From Acidobacteriota bacterium (GTDB lineage Bacteria; Acidobacteriota; Vicinamibacteria; Vicinamibacterales; Fen-181): DNA of 64,000 nucleotides. Below are positions 26,072 through 35,073 of this stretch, piece by piece. Position 1 is the stretch's first letter, and each line of letters opens with the position of its first letter. Location: assembly GCA_003170135.1 (NCBI GenBank), contig PMZR01000119.1, forward strand, positions 9,600 through 73,599, written 5' to 3'. The translations under genes were made by a program, and so were the position numbers. The notes under the pieces were generated by a model that had not been told where the DNA came from, did no database searches, and worked only from the letters and a program-made list of their open reading frames with translations.

Positions 26072-28618
26072 CTATCGAACCACGATCGTCGCCGGCGCGA
26101 ACTGCAGCGGAATCGCGGTGCCGGTCGGCCCCGCGGCCACGCCGCTGACGAGCAACGTGGCACTGCCGGCCACCACCGGGTCGAACAGGATCGCCGCCAC
26201 CGGGCCGCCGCCCGACGCGCCGGTGGCATCGCCGGCTCGCGTGAAGGTGATATCGACGCGGCCGCCCGAAGCATCCACCTGCTGGGTGAACCCGGAGTTC
26301 AGGCCTCCCTGCCGCATGAAACTGCTCTCCTGCACGCCCCGCACGCGCAGGACCGCGGGGTTGAACCGGATCGTGAGCGTCAGCGTCGAGATTCCGGGCG
26401 CGTTACTAATCATAACCGGCACGGTGTAGGGGCCGCCGCCGACCCGGAAATCCGGGCCGGAAACGCTCACAGCGATAACCGTTCCACCCGGAGCCTGCGC
26501 CTGAGCCGGCGGTTGGGCTGGCGCGGCTCCTCCCGCAGGCGACATACCGGGCGCAGGCGCCGCGGTCGGCGGGGGAACCGTCGGAGGCGCCGCGACGGGA
26601 GGCGGGAGCGCGCCGGCGGGCGGTGAAACCGTCCCCGGCACCGGCGATGCGTTGGGCGGCGTGACCGGCGCGGGCGCGGTCGGCGGCGCGCCCGGCATCG
26701 CCCCGATCGTTCCCGGCACGACCGGGTTCGTCTGCCCGGACGCCGGCGGCTGGTCGCCGCCTGCAGTCGGCGGCGCGGCGATGAGGGCCGGCGGGCCGCT
26801 GAGGCCCAGGTTCTGGGCGGTGCCAATGTAAATCGGGCTCACGTCGCGCTGCGTCAGCTCGTGGCTGCGGATGATGTGCGGCGTGAGCAGCATGACGATG
26901 TCGGTCTGCGTCAACTGGTTGTTGTTCGACGAGAAGAGCTGCTTGAAGATCGGGAGCCTCAGGAGCCCTGGGAACCCCGTGACGGTACGGCTGTCGCTGG
27001 TCTGGAGCAGCCCCGCGAGCAGGTTCGTCTCGCCGTCGCGCAACCGAAGCCGCGTCGAGACTTTGCGCGACCCGAACGACGGCAGGTTCTGGCCCGCGAT
27101 GTTGATGGAGCCCGCGAACGTGCTGTTCTCGAGTTCCAGCGTCAGGATGATGTCGTTCTCGAACGTCACGCGCGGCTGAATCACGAAATTGAGGCCCACG
27201 TCCTTGAGCGTGAACGACGAGATGGGAATCGTGTTGACCCCGCCCGCGCCAGCGGAGCCAAACGTCGTGTTGGGAACCGGGATTTGCGACCCGAGATTGA
27301 GCGACAGTTTTTCCCCTTCGCTGCCCCGCAGCTGCGGCTTCGCGACAAGCTTCGTGTCGGTGTCGGTTTCGAGCAGCCTGATGACGGCCGCCGGAATCGA
27401 CAGGTAGAAGTCGCCCTTGTTCAGGCCGGTGAGCGAGTTGAGGTTGAACAGGTTCGTGTGCGTGACACCCGTCGCGGTGCTCGTCGTGGTCGTGCCCGTG
27501 GTGCTCGTTCCCGTCGTCCCCGTCGTGCTGGTGGAGGCGTTGGTCCCCGGCACGACTTCGGGAGAGAACACGAGGTTCGCGGAGTAGTCGTTCAGGTCGA
27601 GGCCGTACTGCTTCGCCGTCGTGCGGTTCACTTCGAGAATCTCGACGTCCAGCACCAGCTCGGCGCGCGGCTTGTCATTGGCTTCGATCACCTGTTCGAA
27701 GATCTTGGCGACCGGCGCGCTGGCCCGGACGGTGATCGTGTTGGCCGTCTTGTTGACCTGCATCGTCGGCTGATTCGAAGACCCCGGGACCCGAATGACC
27801 TGGTTCAGGATGGTCATCAAGTCGGTGGCATCGCTGTGCGAAACGAAGAAGGTCTGGATGACCTGCTCCTCGTACTGCTGCCGCTTCTGCGTCGTATCGG
27901 CGATCACCAGGATCGTGTGCGGATCGAGCACCTTGTAGAAGAGGGTGTTCGCCAGCATGAGCTGGTTGAGGCCCTGCTCGAGCGTGACCCCGTGCAGTTC
28001 GACGGAATACGGACGGTCCACCTGCGTCTGCGTGTCGCGGTCGCAGGTGATGTTGATTCCCGTCGTCTGGCCGATGAAGTCGAGGATGCTGCGCACGGTC
28101 GCGTTGTTGAACTTGATGTCGAGCGGCTGGCGGGAGGCCGGGTTGAGCGTCGGTTCGGGCGACGATTGCCGTGCCTGTTCGCGCATCTGCTCGATGCGCG
28201 GCTTGGGCCGCGCCGCTTCGATGCGATCGGCGATCTCCCGGTTCACCTGCTGCACCTTGGCCGACAGTTCACCGTTCAGCGGGTCGTAGTCCGCCGCCCG
28301 GCGGTACTCGCGGACCGCCTCGTCCAGATGCCCCCGGGCCTCGGCGATGCGCCCTTTTTCGAGGTGAGCGATGGCGGCATTCTCGAGCGCGCGCTGCAGC
28401 GCCACCTTGTACTCGGGGCGGTTCGGCGAGGCCTGGGCAGCGCGCGTGTAGTACGCGACAGCCGTATCCCAGTCGCCCGCCATCGCCGCGTGTTCCGCAC
28501 GGGACATGGCGCGCCCGGTAGCGCACGCGCTCGCGAGGAGCGCGACCGCCACGAGGGTCGCGAGCGTGGCGGACCCGAAGGTCCGTCCTGACGTCGTTGC
28601 TCGAAGAGGTGCCGTCAC
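26072..28618 (-). CDS. Outer-membrane secretin with TPR region and C-terminal cohesin domain
   Basis: The 848-residue protein has, in order: a lipoprotein signal peptide (LLASAC, Cys about residue 32); TPR-like helices (about 35-130); a secretin N0/STN domain (PLDIKFNNATVRSILDFIG); a second N-domain (about 270-340); a Thr/Ser-rich loop; the secretin barrel (GSEGEKLSLNLGSQIPVPN to MLLTPHIIRS, about 430-610); a long Pro/Ala linker; and a cohesin-type domain (about 715-848). The GTG at 28618 is chosen because GGAGG lies 7 bases upstream and it leaves a normal-length signal. An ATG at 28684 overlapping the pilP-like stop is the alternative. It should form the outer-membrane channel of the system. 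Confidence 0.88.
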   Translation of the reverse strand: MTAPLRATTSGRTFGSATLATLVAVALLASACATGRAMSRAEHAAMAGDWDTAVAYYTRAAQASPNRPEYKVALQRALENAAIAHLEKGRIAEARGHLDEAVREYRRAADYDPLNGELSAKVQQVNREIADRIEAARPKPRIEQMREQARQSSPEPTLNPASRQPLDIKFNNATVRSILDFIGQTTGINITCDRDTQTQVDRPYSVELHGVTLEQGLNQLMLANTLFYKVLDPHTILVIADTTQKRQQYEEQVIQTFFVSHSDATDLMTILNQVIRVPGSSNQPTMQVNKTANTITVRASAPVAKIFEQVIEANDKPRAELVLDVEILEVNRTTAKQYGLDLNDYSANLVFSPEVVPGTNASTSTTGTTGTSTTGTTTTSTATGVTHTNLFNLNSLTGLNKGDFYLSIPAAVIRLLETDTDTKLVAKPQLRGSEGEKLSLNLGSQIPVPNTTFGSAGAGGVNTIPISSFTLKDVGLNFVIQPRVTFENDIILTLELENSTFAGSINIAGQNLPSFGSRKVSTRLRLRDGETNLLAGLLQTSDSRTVTGFPGLLRLPIFKQLFSSNNNQLTQTDIVMLLTPHIIRSHELTQRDVSPIYIGTAQNLGLSGPPALIAAPPTAGGDQPPASGQTNPVVPGTIGAMPGAPPTAPAPVTPPNASPVPGTVSPPAGALPPPVAAPPTVPPPTAAPAPGMSPAGGAAPAQPPAQAQAPGGTVIAVSVSGPDFRVGGGPYTVPVMISNAPGISTLTLTIRFNPAVLRVRGVQESSFMRQGGLNSGFTQQVDASGGRVDITFTRAGDATGASGGGPVAAILFDPVVAGSATLLVSGVAAGPTGTAIPLQFAPATIVVR

Positions 28619-28683
28619 GCGTCGGCCTCCATCGCGGGGTGCCCGGGCGGATCGCCGCGCGGCGGACCCCGTCACGTCGGGCA

Positions 28684-29241
28684 TTACGAGCCGGTCAGCC
28701 TGATGGTCTGTCGGCCGCGCCCATCGACATACGCCATTTCGATCGACTCGACGCCAATCCGCAGGATGCGGTACCGGCCGTCGATGATGTCCCCCTCGCG
28801 GCCGTAGAACACGTCCTTGGTCGAGACATCGGTGAGGACCGCGAGTTTCTTGTCGGGGGCCTGGACGATGCCGATGAACTTCACCGGGATCGGCGGTGGC
28901 GGCGGCGGTGGCGGCGGCACCACGACTTCCCCGGGAGCCGGGCCGGCCGGCCGGACAGGCATCGGGGGCGGCGGCGGCAGCTTGGGCTGGAACTGGAACA
29001 GGTTTCGTCCGGCTGGCTGCTGCGGTTCGGCCTCGCTCCGGTCGGCGGCGAGCGCGTCCAGCCGGACGGTCGGGACGGCATTCGGCGTCGTCGCGCCCTG
29101 CGGCCGCAGCGGTGGGCTCGCCGGCCGGGACGCCGTGGGCGAACCGCCCGGAGTGCCGGACGGGCCCCACCACTGGTACGCGGCCAAGGCGCCGAGCCCG
29201 ACGACGAGCGCCGCCAGGAAGATCACGTAAGACTTACGCAT
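28684..29241 (-). CDS. PilP/GspC-like inner-membrane assembly protein
   Basis: The 185-residue protein has an N-terminal membrane anchor (about 5-22), a Pro-rich linker (two runs of consecutive prolines) and a small C-terminal beta domain (IPVKFIGIVQAPDKKLAVLTD) resembling PilP/GspC homology regions that contact the secretin. The start at 29241 overlaps the pilO stop by 8 bases, which favours coupling. Confidence 0.75.
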   Translation of the reverse strand: MRKSYVIFLAALVVGLGALAAYQWWGPSGTPGGSPTASRPASPPLRPQGATTPNAVPTVRLDALAADRSEAEPQQPAGRNLFQFQPKLPPPPPMPVRPAGPAPGEVVVPPPPPPPPPIPVKFIGIVQAPDKKLAVLTDVSTKDVFYGREGDIIDGRYRILRIGVESIEMAYVDGRGRQTIRLTGS

Positions 29242-29806
29242 TGCCGCCGGTCCAGAAATAGGTCGAGACACTCAGCGTCAACAGGAGCGCCGAGTTCGGC
29301 TCGTCGCGGGAGGACAGAACGACGTTGTCGATGATCAGGAATTCCGGCGCGAGCTCGATCGCGCGGATGAATCGCCGGACGTCCTGGTAGCTGCCGCTGA
29401 GCACGAGCGTGAGGTTCAGCTTCGTGAGCGGGCTGTCCTTCTCGGGCGTCTCCGCCGCTGTCTGCCGCTGGTACTGCAGGTTCGACTGGGCCGCCAGCTG
29501 CGCGAGCCGCAGGTAGGCGGCCTTGCGCGCGTCGGCGGACGTGGCGGGCAGGACCTGGTGGTAGAACTTCTGCATCTGGGCTTCGGCCACCAGCTTGCCG
29601 GTCTGCATCGCGCGCGCGGCAGCCAGGTCGCGTGCCGCCGCGCGCTCCGTCCGTTGCGACGCGAGCACGCGGGCTTCGCCCGAGGCGGCGCGCCGCTGCA
29701 TCGGGTAGACGACCAGACCGTAGGCCGCCAGGTTGCCCGCAATCGCCACGGCGATGGGCAGCACCGCGGCGCGTTTCTCGACGAGGATGCGACCGAACAG
29801 ACTCAC
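29234..29806 (-). CDS. pilO: Type IV pilus alignment protein PilO-like
   Basis: The 190-residue protein has one transmembrane helix (about 12-33), a coiled-coil stretch and a ferredoxin-like C-terminal domain (LNLTLVLSGSYQDVRRFIRAIE) typical of PilO/GspM. The GTG at 29806 is chosen because AGGGA lies about 6 bases upstream and it leaves 14 bases after pilN. Confidence 0.85.
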   Translation of the reverse strand: MSLFGRILVEKRAAVLPIAVAIAGNLAAYGLVVYPMQRRAASGEARVLASQRTERAAARDLAAARAMQTGKLVAEAQMQKFYHQVLPATSADARKAAYLRLAQLAAQSNLQYQRQTAAETPEKDSPLTKLNLTLVLSGSYQDVRRFIRAIELAPEFLIIDNVVLSSRDEPNSALLLTLSVSTYFWTGGNA

Positions 29807-29820
29807 AGCCAGCCGTCCCT

Positions 29821-30390
29821 TCAGTTCGACCGCCTCGGGCTGCCAGTGTAGCGGCCGTTGAGCGTGATCTCGCGCAGGCCCTCGGGGGTGACCAACTCCT
29901 GCCGCCACGTGACGTCGGCAAACGCGCCACGGGCCTCCAGTTTCTCGGCGAATTCGTTGATGTCCTCGGCGCGGCGGCCCACGACGACGACGTCCACGGA
30001 CCGGCGGCCCTGCTTGTCGACGCGGGGCGCCACCGAGGTGATGCGCAGGTCGGCAGGCAGCGTCTGCTCGAACTCCGAGAGCAGCTGTGTCCACGAGAAG
30101 ATGCGCCGGTCGATGAGCTGGTTCGCTTCGGTTGCCGCCGTGGTGAGCGCCTGCATCTGCGCGGGATCGAAGCCGTGGCGGATGCGCTCGGCCGCAAGGC
30201 GGGCCCGCTGCGCCTTCCCCTCTGCCAGTGCGGCTTGCCCGTTCAACTGCACGTCCTTCTTCGACAGCCTGAGATCGGTGAACACGTTCAGCGCCGTCAC
30301 CGCCAGGACGAGGACGCCAGCCACGACGAGCACGACGTGCACGAGGCGCTCGTTGTAGAACGGACGCGTCGAGAGGTTGGTCGACATCAT
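29821..30390 (-). CDS. pilN: Type IV pilus assembly protein PilN-like
   Basis: The 189-residue protein has a short cytoplasmic N-terminus containing NLSTRPFYNER, the PilM-binding segment, then one transmembrane helix (about 20-40) and a periplasmic coiled-coil/ferredoxin-like domain. It starts with ATGATG; the first ATG overlaps the pilM stop by 4 bases. Confidence 0.88.
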   Translation of the reverse strand: MMSTNLSTRPFYNERLVHVVLVVAGVLVLAVTALNVFTDLRLSKKDVQLNGQAALAEGKAQRARLAAERIRHGFDPAQMQALTTAATEANQLIDRRIFSWTQLLSEFEQTLPADLRITSVAPRVDKQGRRSVDVVVVGRRAEDINEFAEKLEARGAFADVTWRQELVTPEGLREITLNGRYTGSPRRSN

Positions 30391-31331
30391 CGTTGCAGCA
30401 ACCCGATCAGCGGCGAGTACAGGTCGAACAAGGCCTGGTCGATCCCGATGCGGTCGCCGAACTGGACGCCGTCCGGCCGCAGCATCTGCACCTCGCTCCG
30501 GAGGCGGTCCGCGAGGTTTCTGCGCAGCCAGTCGCCCGATTCCATGCCGGCATAGGCAGCCGTCGCGCCGACCAGCACGACCCGGGAGAACCCGGTCCCG
30601 CCGAGCCGGTCCTCGTAGTACATGGCCGTCTGGTGCACCAATCCGGCGAGGTCGCCCTCGGCGTCTTCGCCGCGGCTCCGATAGAAGAGGAGATCGCCGC
30701 CCCGCAGGATCGCCATCGTGGCGTACTGCGAGGTCACGTGTACCAGCAGCCAATCGCCGGTCGGCCGCTCGCGGCCGCCGAGCGCGGCGGTGATCACGTT
30801 GAGGCTCGACAGGTCGACCAGGCCGGCCTGCGCGCCCGCGGCTTCACAGGCGCTCTCGTACTCGCGCACGACGTCGCGCCGCGTGACGACCACCACGAAC
30901 TCGCGCCCGCCGCCGTTCAGGGCCGCGCCCGGACCGTAGGCGATCTGCGCGTCCTCGATGCGGAACGGCGCCGCCTTGCGCACCTGGAAGCGAATCATCT
31001 GGTCCAGATCGCTGGCCTGGGCGGGCACGTGCTCGAACCGCAGGAGCGAGACCTTGCCGATCGTGTCGGGAACGGCCAGCGCGACGCGCGTGGGCCGGTG
31101 TCCGATCCGGTCGAAGAGGCGCCGCAGCGCGCCGGCCACCGCGGCCGGATCGGCGATGTTCGCGGCGTTCAGCGCCGGAGCGACGGCCCCGGCCGGCAGC
31201 GGCTCGGACCCGTGCGCGGTGACGGTGGGCACGCCGCCTCCGCGGGCGACGCGGATGGCCATCACCCGATCGGCGGCAATGCCGACGGCCACCTCGGGGC
31301 GCGACATGGCGAAGAAGGAGGGGATGTTCAT
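30387..31331 (-). CDS. pilM: Type IV pilus assembly ATPase-like protein PilM
   Basis: The 314-residue protein is an actin-like cytoplasmic PilM (VAVGIAADRVMAIRV near the start, then DLDQMIRFQVRKAAPF and GLVDLSSLNVITA). It pairs with the N-terminus of PilN and links the inner-membrane platform to the assembly ATPase. Its start overlaps the end of the ATPase gene by 4 bases. Confidence 0.88.
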   Translation of the reverse strand: MNIPSFFAMSRPEVAVGIAADRVMAIRVARGGGVPTVTAHGSEPLPAGAVAPALNAANIADPAAVAGALRRLFDRIGHRPTRVALAVPDTIGKVSLLRFEHVPAQASDLDQMIRFQVRKAAPFRIEDAQIAYGPGAALNGGGREFVVVVTRRDVVREYESACEAAGAQAGLVDLSSLNVITAALGGRERPTGDWLLVHVTSQYATMAILRGGDLLFYRSRGEDAEGDLAGLVHQTAMYYEDRLGGTGFSRVVLVGATAAYAGMESGDWLRRNLADRLRSEVQMLRPDGVQFGDRIGIDQALFDLYSPLIGLLQR

Positions 31332-32992
31332 TCGACGAACGTCACCTTGTTGATTTCCCGCAACGTCGTGATGCCGGCGAACACTTTCTGGACCGCCGAT
31401 TCGCGCAGAAACGTCATGCCTTCGTCCCGGGCCGCCTTCTTGATCTCGGAGGTCGGCTTCTGCTCGAGGATCATCTCACGGATGCGATCCGACAGATCCA
31501 GGAGTTCGCAGATGGCCGTCCGGCCCTTGTAGCCGGTGCCGCCGCACTCGATGCACCCCGCGCCTTCGTAGAACGTGTGCGCCTGCGCCGTCTCGGCGTC
31601 CAGGCCCGATTCCTCGAGCAGGGCGCGGCTGGGCGTCATCGGCCGCTTGCAGTGCGGGCAGACGATGCGCGTGAGCCGTTGCGCGAGCACGCAGTTGAGC
31701 GCCGAGACGAACTGGTAGGCCTCGACCCCCATGTTCAGGAACCGCCCCAGCACGTCCACGACGTTGTTCGCGTGAACCGTCGTGAACACCAGGTGGCCGG
31801 TCAGCGCCGACTGGATCGCGATCTGCGCCGTCTCCGGGTCGCGAATCTCGCCGACCATGATCTTGTCGGGATCGTGGCGCAGGATCGATCGGAGGCCGCG
31901 GGCGAAAGTGAGGCCCTTCTTCTCGTTGATGGGAATCTGCGTGATCCCCTTCAGCTGGTACTCGACCGGGTCCTCGATCGTGATGATCTTGTCCTCGGGC
32001 GACTTGATCTCGGACAACGCCGCATAGAGCGTGGTCGTCTTGCCGCTCCCGGTCGGCCCGGTGACGAGCACCATCCCGTACGGCTCGGCGATGTACTTGC
32101 GGAAGCGCCGCAGCTCCGCCTCGGGAAACCCGAGGATGTCGAGCCGCAGCTCGCTGAACTGCTCGCTGATCGACTCCTTGTCGAGGATGCGGATGACCGC
32201 GTCCTCGCCGTGCACGCTCGGCATGATCGAGACGCGGAAGTCGATGGTCTTTCCCGGCAGGCGCAGCTTGAAGCGCCCGTCCTGCGGCACGCGCTTCTCG
32301 GCGATGTCGAGCTCGGCCATCACCTTGATGCGCGAAATGATCGAGCTGTGGTGCTGCTTCGCGATGGGGCGCATGGCCGGCTGCAGCACGCCGTCGATCC
32401 GGTACTTCACGTAGACGGCATCGTCCTGCGTCTCGATGTGGATGTCGCTCGCCCGCCGCTGGATCGCGGTGAAGATCGTGGAGTCGACCAGCTTGATGAT
32501 CGGGCTGATGTCGCTCGTCAGCCGCTCGACCGTCAAGCTCTCCTCGCCGTTCTCCTCCTCCTTCAGCAGCTGCATCTGGAAGCTCTCGGTCGCCTCCTCG
32601 AGCACCCGCTGCGAGCTCTCGCTCTTCTTCAGGATCGACTCGATCGACGAGCGCGAGCCGACCGTCACGCGGATCGAGGTCGAGAGCAGCACCGCCAGCT
32701 CGTCGATCATCGGCAGATCGCTCGGATCCGACACGACGATGACCAGCGATCGGCCGTCGCGCCGGTAGGGCACGAAGCCGTAGCGCAGCATCAGATCGGC
32801 GGGGATCGAGCGGAACAATTCGTGATCGATGCGGAACTGGTCGAGGTCGACGAAGTCGAGGCCGTAGCGCTCGGCCAGCCGGCGCGCCTGGGCGAGCTCC
32901 GCCAGGCGATCTTCGCTTGGTGGTTCGGCGCCCTCGACGTAGAGCTGCGGGTGCGCGAGGTGTGGATCGACGACGGGGTTCCCAGGTTCCAA
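31328..32992 (-). CDS. gspE: GspE/PilB-type secretion/pilus assembly ATPase
   Basis: The 554-residue ATPase has an N-terminal MshEN-type domain (about 30-150), Walker A GPTGSGKTTT (about 315), an Asp box, Walker B IMVGEIRDPETA, a His box and a four-cysteine zinc motif (CPHC ... CIEC). It powers pseudopilus or pilus assembly. The TTG start at 32992 has GGAG about 8 bases upstream. It is preceded by the gspF gene. Confidence 0.93.
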   Translation of the reverse strand: MEPGNPVVDPHLAHPQLYVEGAEPPSEDRLAELAQARRLAERYGLDFVDLDQFRIDHELFRSIPADLMLRYGFVPYRRDGRSLVIVVSDPSDLPMIDELAVLLSTSIRVTVGSRSSIESILKKSESSQRVLEEATESFQMQLLKEEENGEESLTVERLTSDISPIIKLVDSTIFTAIQRRASDIHIETQDDAVYVKYRIDGVLQPAMRPIAKQHHSSIISRIKVMAELDIAEKRVPQDGRFKLRLPGKTIDFRVSIMPSVHGEDAVIRILDKESISEQFSELRLDILGFPEAELRRFRKYIAEPYGMVLVTGPTGSGKTTTLYAALSEIKSPEDKIITIEDPVEYQLKGITQIPINEKKGLTFARGLRSILRHDPDKIMVGEIRDPETAQIAIQSALTGHLVFTTVHANNVVDVLGRFLNMGVEAYQFVSALNCVLAQRLTRIVCPHCKRPMTPSRALLEESGLDAETAQAHTFYEGAGCIECGGTGYKGRTAICELLDLSDRIREMILEQKPTSEIKKAARDEGMTFLRESAVQKVFAGITTLREINKVTFVE

Positions 32993-33011
32993 CGCGGTTC
33001 TCCTCAGTGTC

Positions 33012-34223
33012 TCACTGCCCGACCACGCCCGACAACTGGAACAGCGGCATGTACATTGCGAGCAGCAGGCCCGCGATGACGAGCCCCATGATGATGAGCA
33101 GGGCCGGCTCGACGAGCGTGACGAAGCGGCCGAGATCGGTTTCGATCTCCTCGTCGTAGAAATCGGCCAGCGAGTTCAGCATCTCGCCGAGCGCGCCAGT
33201 CGACTCCCCCACTTCCGCCATCTTGATCGCGACCGGGGGAAACACCGCCTCGGCGCTCAAGGCCGCGGCGAAGGCCTCCCCTTCGCGTACTTTCTGTCCG
33301 ACGATCTCGAACTGGTGCCTCATGTAGTGGTTGCCGATCGAGCGCCCCGTGATCTCGATCGCGCTGACGAGCGGGATGCCGCCGCCGAGCAGCGTCGCGA
33401 GCGTGCGGGCGAACTGCGCGGTGGCGAACTTCTGCACCGTGGAGCCGACGGCCGGCACGCGGAGCACCAGGCGATCGAACCGCTGCCGCTGCCCCGCCTG
33501 CTTCAGCCACGCGGTCAGGCCGGCCGCGCCGAGGGCCAGCGCCGCGACGATGAGCAGGATCTGCTGGCGGATGAACGCCGACACGGCGACGATCGCCCGC
33601 GTGATGAACGGCAGCTCCTTGCCGAAGCCGGCGTAGAAGTCCCCGAACTCGGGGATCACTTTCAGCACGATGATGCTGATGACGACGAGCGACAGGGCGA
33701 CGAGCACGGCCGGGTACACCAGCGCGGCCAGCGCCCGGCGCCGGACGTTGCCGATGATCTTCATGTAGGCCACGTAGCGCCGCAGCACCGTCTCCAGACT
33801 GCCGCTCTTCTCTCCGGCCATCAGCGACGCCGTGTAGACGCCCGCGAACAGGTCGCCGTGCGAGGCGAAGGCGTCCGACAGGGCCGTGCCCGCGCTGATC
33901 TTCTCGTACACGTCGTCGAGGACCGACTTGAACAGCGGGTTCGTGAGCCGCGAGCGCAGGATGTCGATCGACTGGACGAGCGGCATCCCCGCCTTGAGCA
34001 GCGTCGCCAGCTCCTGGTTGAACACCAGGAACTCGCGCGCGGGAATGTGCCGGCGCTGCGGCAGCGAGATCGACAGCGACCCGATGCCGCGCCGCGGCCG
34101 GACCGAGAGGATGCACAGCCCCTTGTGCTCGAGCTCGCGCCGCAGATGCGCTTCGTTGTCCGCGGCGTAGACAGACTCGATCACGGCGCCGTCGGGCGTT
34201 CCGAGCCTACACCGATACTCCAT
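33012..34223 (-). CDS. gspF: GspF/PilC-type inner-membrane platform protein
   Basis: The 403-residue protein contains two GspF repeats: FNQELATLLKAGMPLVQSIDIL in the first half (partly quoted) and FARTLATLLGGGIPLVSAIEI in the second. It has transmembrane helices near 170, 225 and 380. It forms the platform with the GspE ATPase. It is the first gene of the leftward secretion/pilus operon. Confidence 0.93.
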   Translation of the reverse strand: MEYRCRLGTPDGAVIESVYAADNEAHLRRELEHKGLCILSVRPRRGIGSLSISLPQRRHIPAREFLVFNQELATLLKAGMPLVQSIDILRSRLTNPLFKSVLDDVYEKISAGTALSDAFASHGDLFAGVYTASLMAGEKSGSLETVLRRYVAYMKIIGNVRRRALAALVYPAVLVALSLVVISIIVLKVIPEFGDFYAGFGKELPFITRAIVAVSAFIRQQILLIVAALALGAAGLTAWLKQAGQRQRFDRLVLRVPAVGSTVQKFATAQFARTLATLLGGGIPLVSAIEITGRSIGNHYMRHQFEIVGQKVREGEAFAAALSAEAVFPPVAIKMAEVGESTGALGEMLNSLADFYDEEIETDLGRFVTLVEPALLIIMGLVIAGLLLAMYMPLFQLSGVVGQ

Positions 34224-34271
34224 CGTAACCCGCGAGCAAGACAGGAAGTTACGGGATTCGTAGCCTCAGCG

Positions 34272-34277
34272 ATTATA
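34272..34277 (-). promoter_or_regulatory. Possible -10 element of the gspF operon
   Basis: A perfect TATAAT lies about 50 bases before gspF on the minus strand. No good -35 box is seen at 17 bases, so this is tentative. Confidence 0.35.
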
Positions 34278-34409
34278 TCAAGGTTCGGCAAAGAGCCCCG
34301 GGGTCCGCCGCGCCGGCTTCCGAAGATCCTCGGACCCGGTCTCTGGTGGTTTAGACGCCACGCGCGCGCAAAGGGCTTGTGACGCGAAGCGGCACATCTC
34401 GCGCGAGGT

Positions 34410-35063
34410 CTACTGGAGGCCGGCGAGCTTGCGGACGGCCTGCACGTAGTTGCGCGTCTCGGCGTAGGGAGGGATGCCCCCGAACCTGTCGACTGCCGCC
34501 TCGCCCGCGTTGTAGGCGGCCAGCGCGAGCGAGACGTCGACGCCGAATCGATCCAGCAGGAACTTCAGGTACCGGATGCCGCCTTCGATGTTGGCACCCG
34601 GATCGTAGGGATCCGCGACCGCGAATCGCCGCGCGGTGCCGGGCATCAGCTGCATGAGACCGATCGCGCCCTTTCGGGACCGCGCCTGGGCGTGATACGC
34701 CGACTCCACCTGGATGAGGGCGCGAACCAGCTTCAGGTCGACGCCGTGGCGCGCCGCGGTCCGCTCGATGAGCGCCGCGTACCGCGCCGGCACCGGGAAC
34801 GTGGCTGCCAGCGCCGACAGGACCGCGGGATCGTCGGGAATCGGGACTTCGTCCGGGCCGATGCGCGCGATGAGCGCGTTGGGGCAGACGATCTCACCAC
34901 CGCCGCGCAGCAGGAGCAGCGTGGCCTCGCCCTGCTGGCGATGCCCCTGCACCGACATCGTGCGGCCGGAGGCAAAGAAGACGAGTTCGGCCGAAGCGAC
35001 GCCGGCGGTTGCCAGGGTCGTCGCGACGACCAGAGCGACGAGGTGGACCGCGCGGTGCACCAT
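34410..35063 (-). CDS. Secreted lytic transglycosylase (SLT domain)
   Basis: The 217-residue protein has a signal peptide (about 1-25) and a lytic transglycosylase domain with the catalytic Glu in QVESAYHAQARSRKGAIGLM and the family block ALAAYNAGEAAV. The start at 35063 leaves 10 bases after the upstream gene; an earlier in-frame ATG would overlap it. It cuts glycan strands and may open the wall for the neighbouring secretion apparatus, which is inferred from position only. Confidence 0.85.
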   Translation of the reverse strand: MVHRAVHLVALVVATTLATAGVASAELVFFASGRTMSVQGHRQQGEATLLLLRGGGEIVCPNALIARIGPDEVPIPDDPAVLSALAATFPVPARYAALIERTAARHGVDLKLVRALIQVESAYHAQARSRKGAIGLMQLMPGTARRFAVADPYDPGANIEGGIRYLKFLLDRFGVDVSLALAAYNAGEAAVDRFGGIPPYAETRNYVQAVRKLAGLQ

Positions 35064-35073
35064 GCGGTCGATT

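Noticed and set aside
26861-28591. A 576-codon open frame opposite the secretin gene
   Set aside because: The opposite strand encodes a clear secretin; this frame is compositional shadow.
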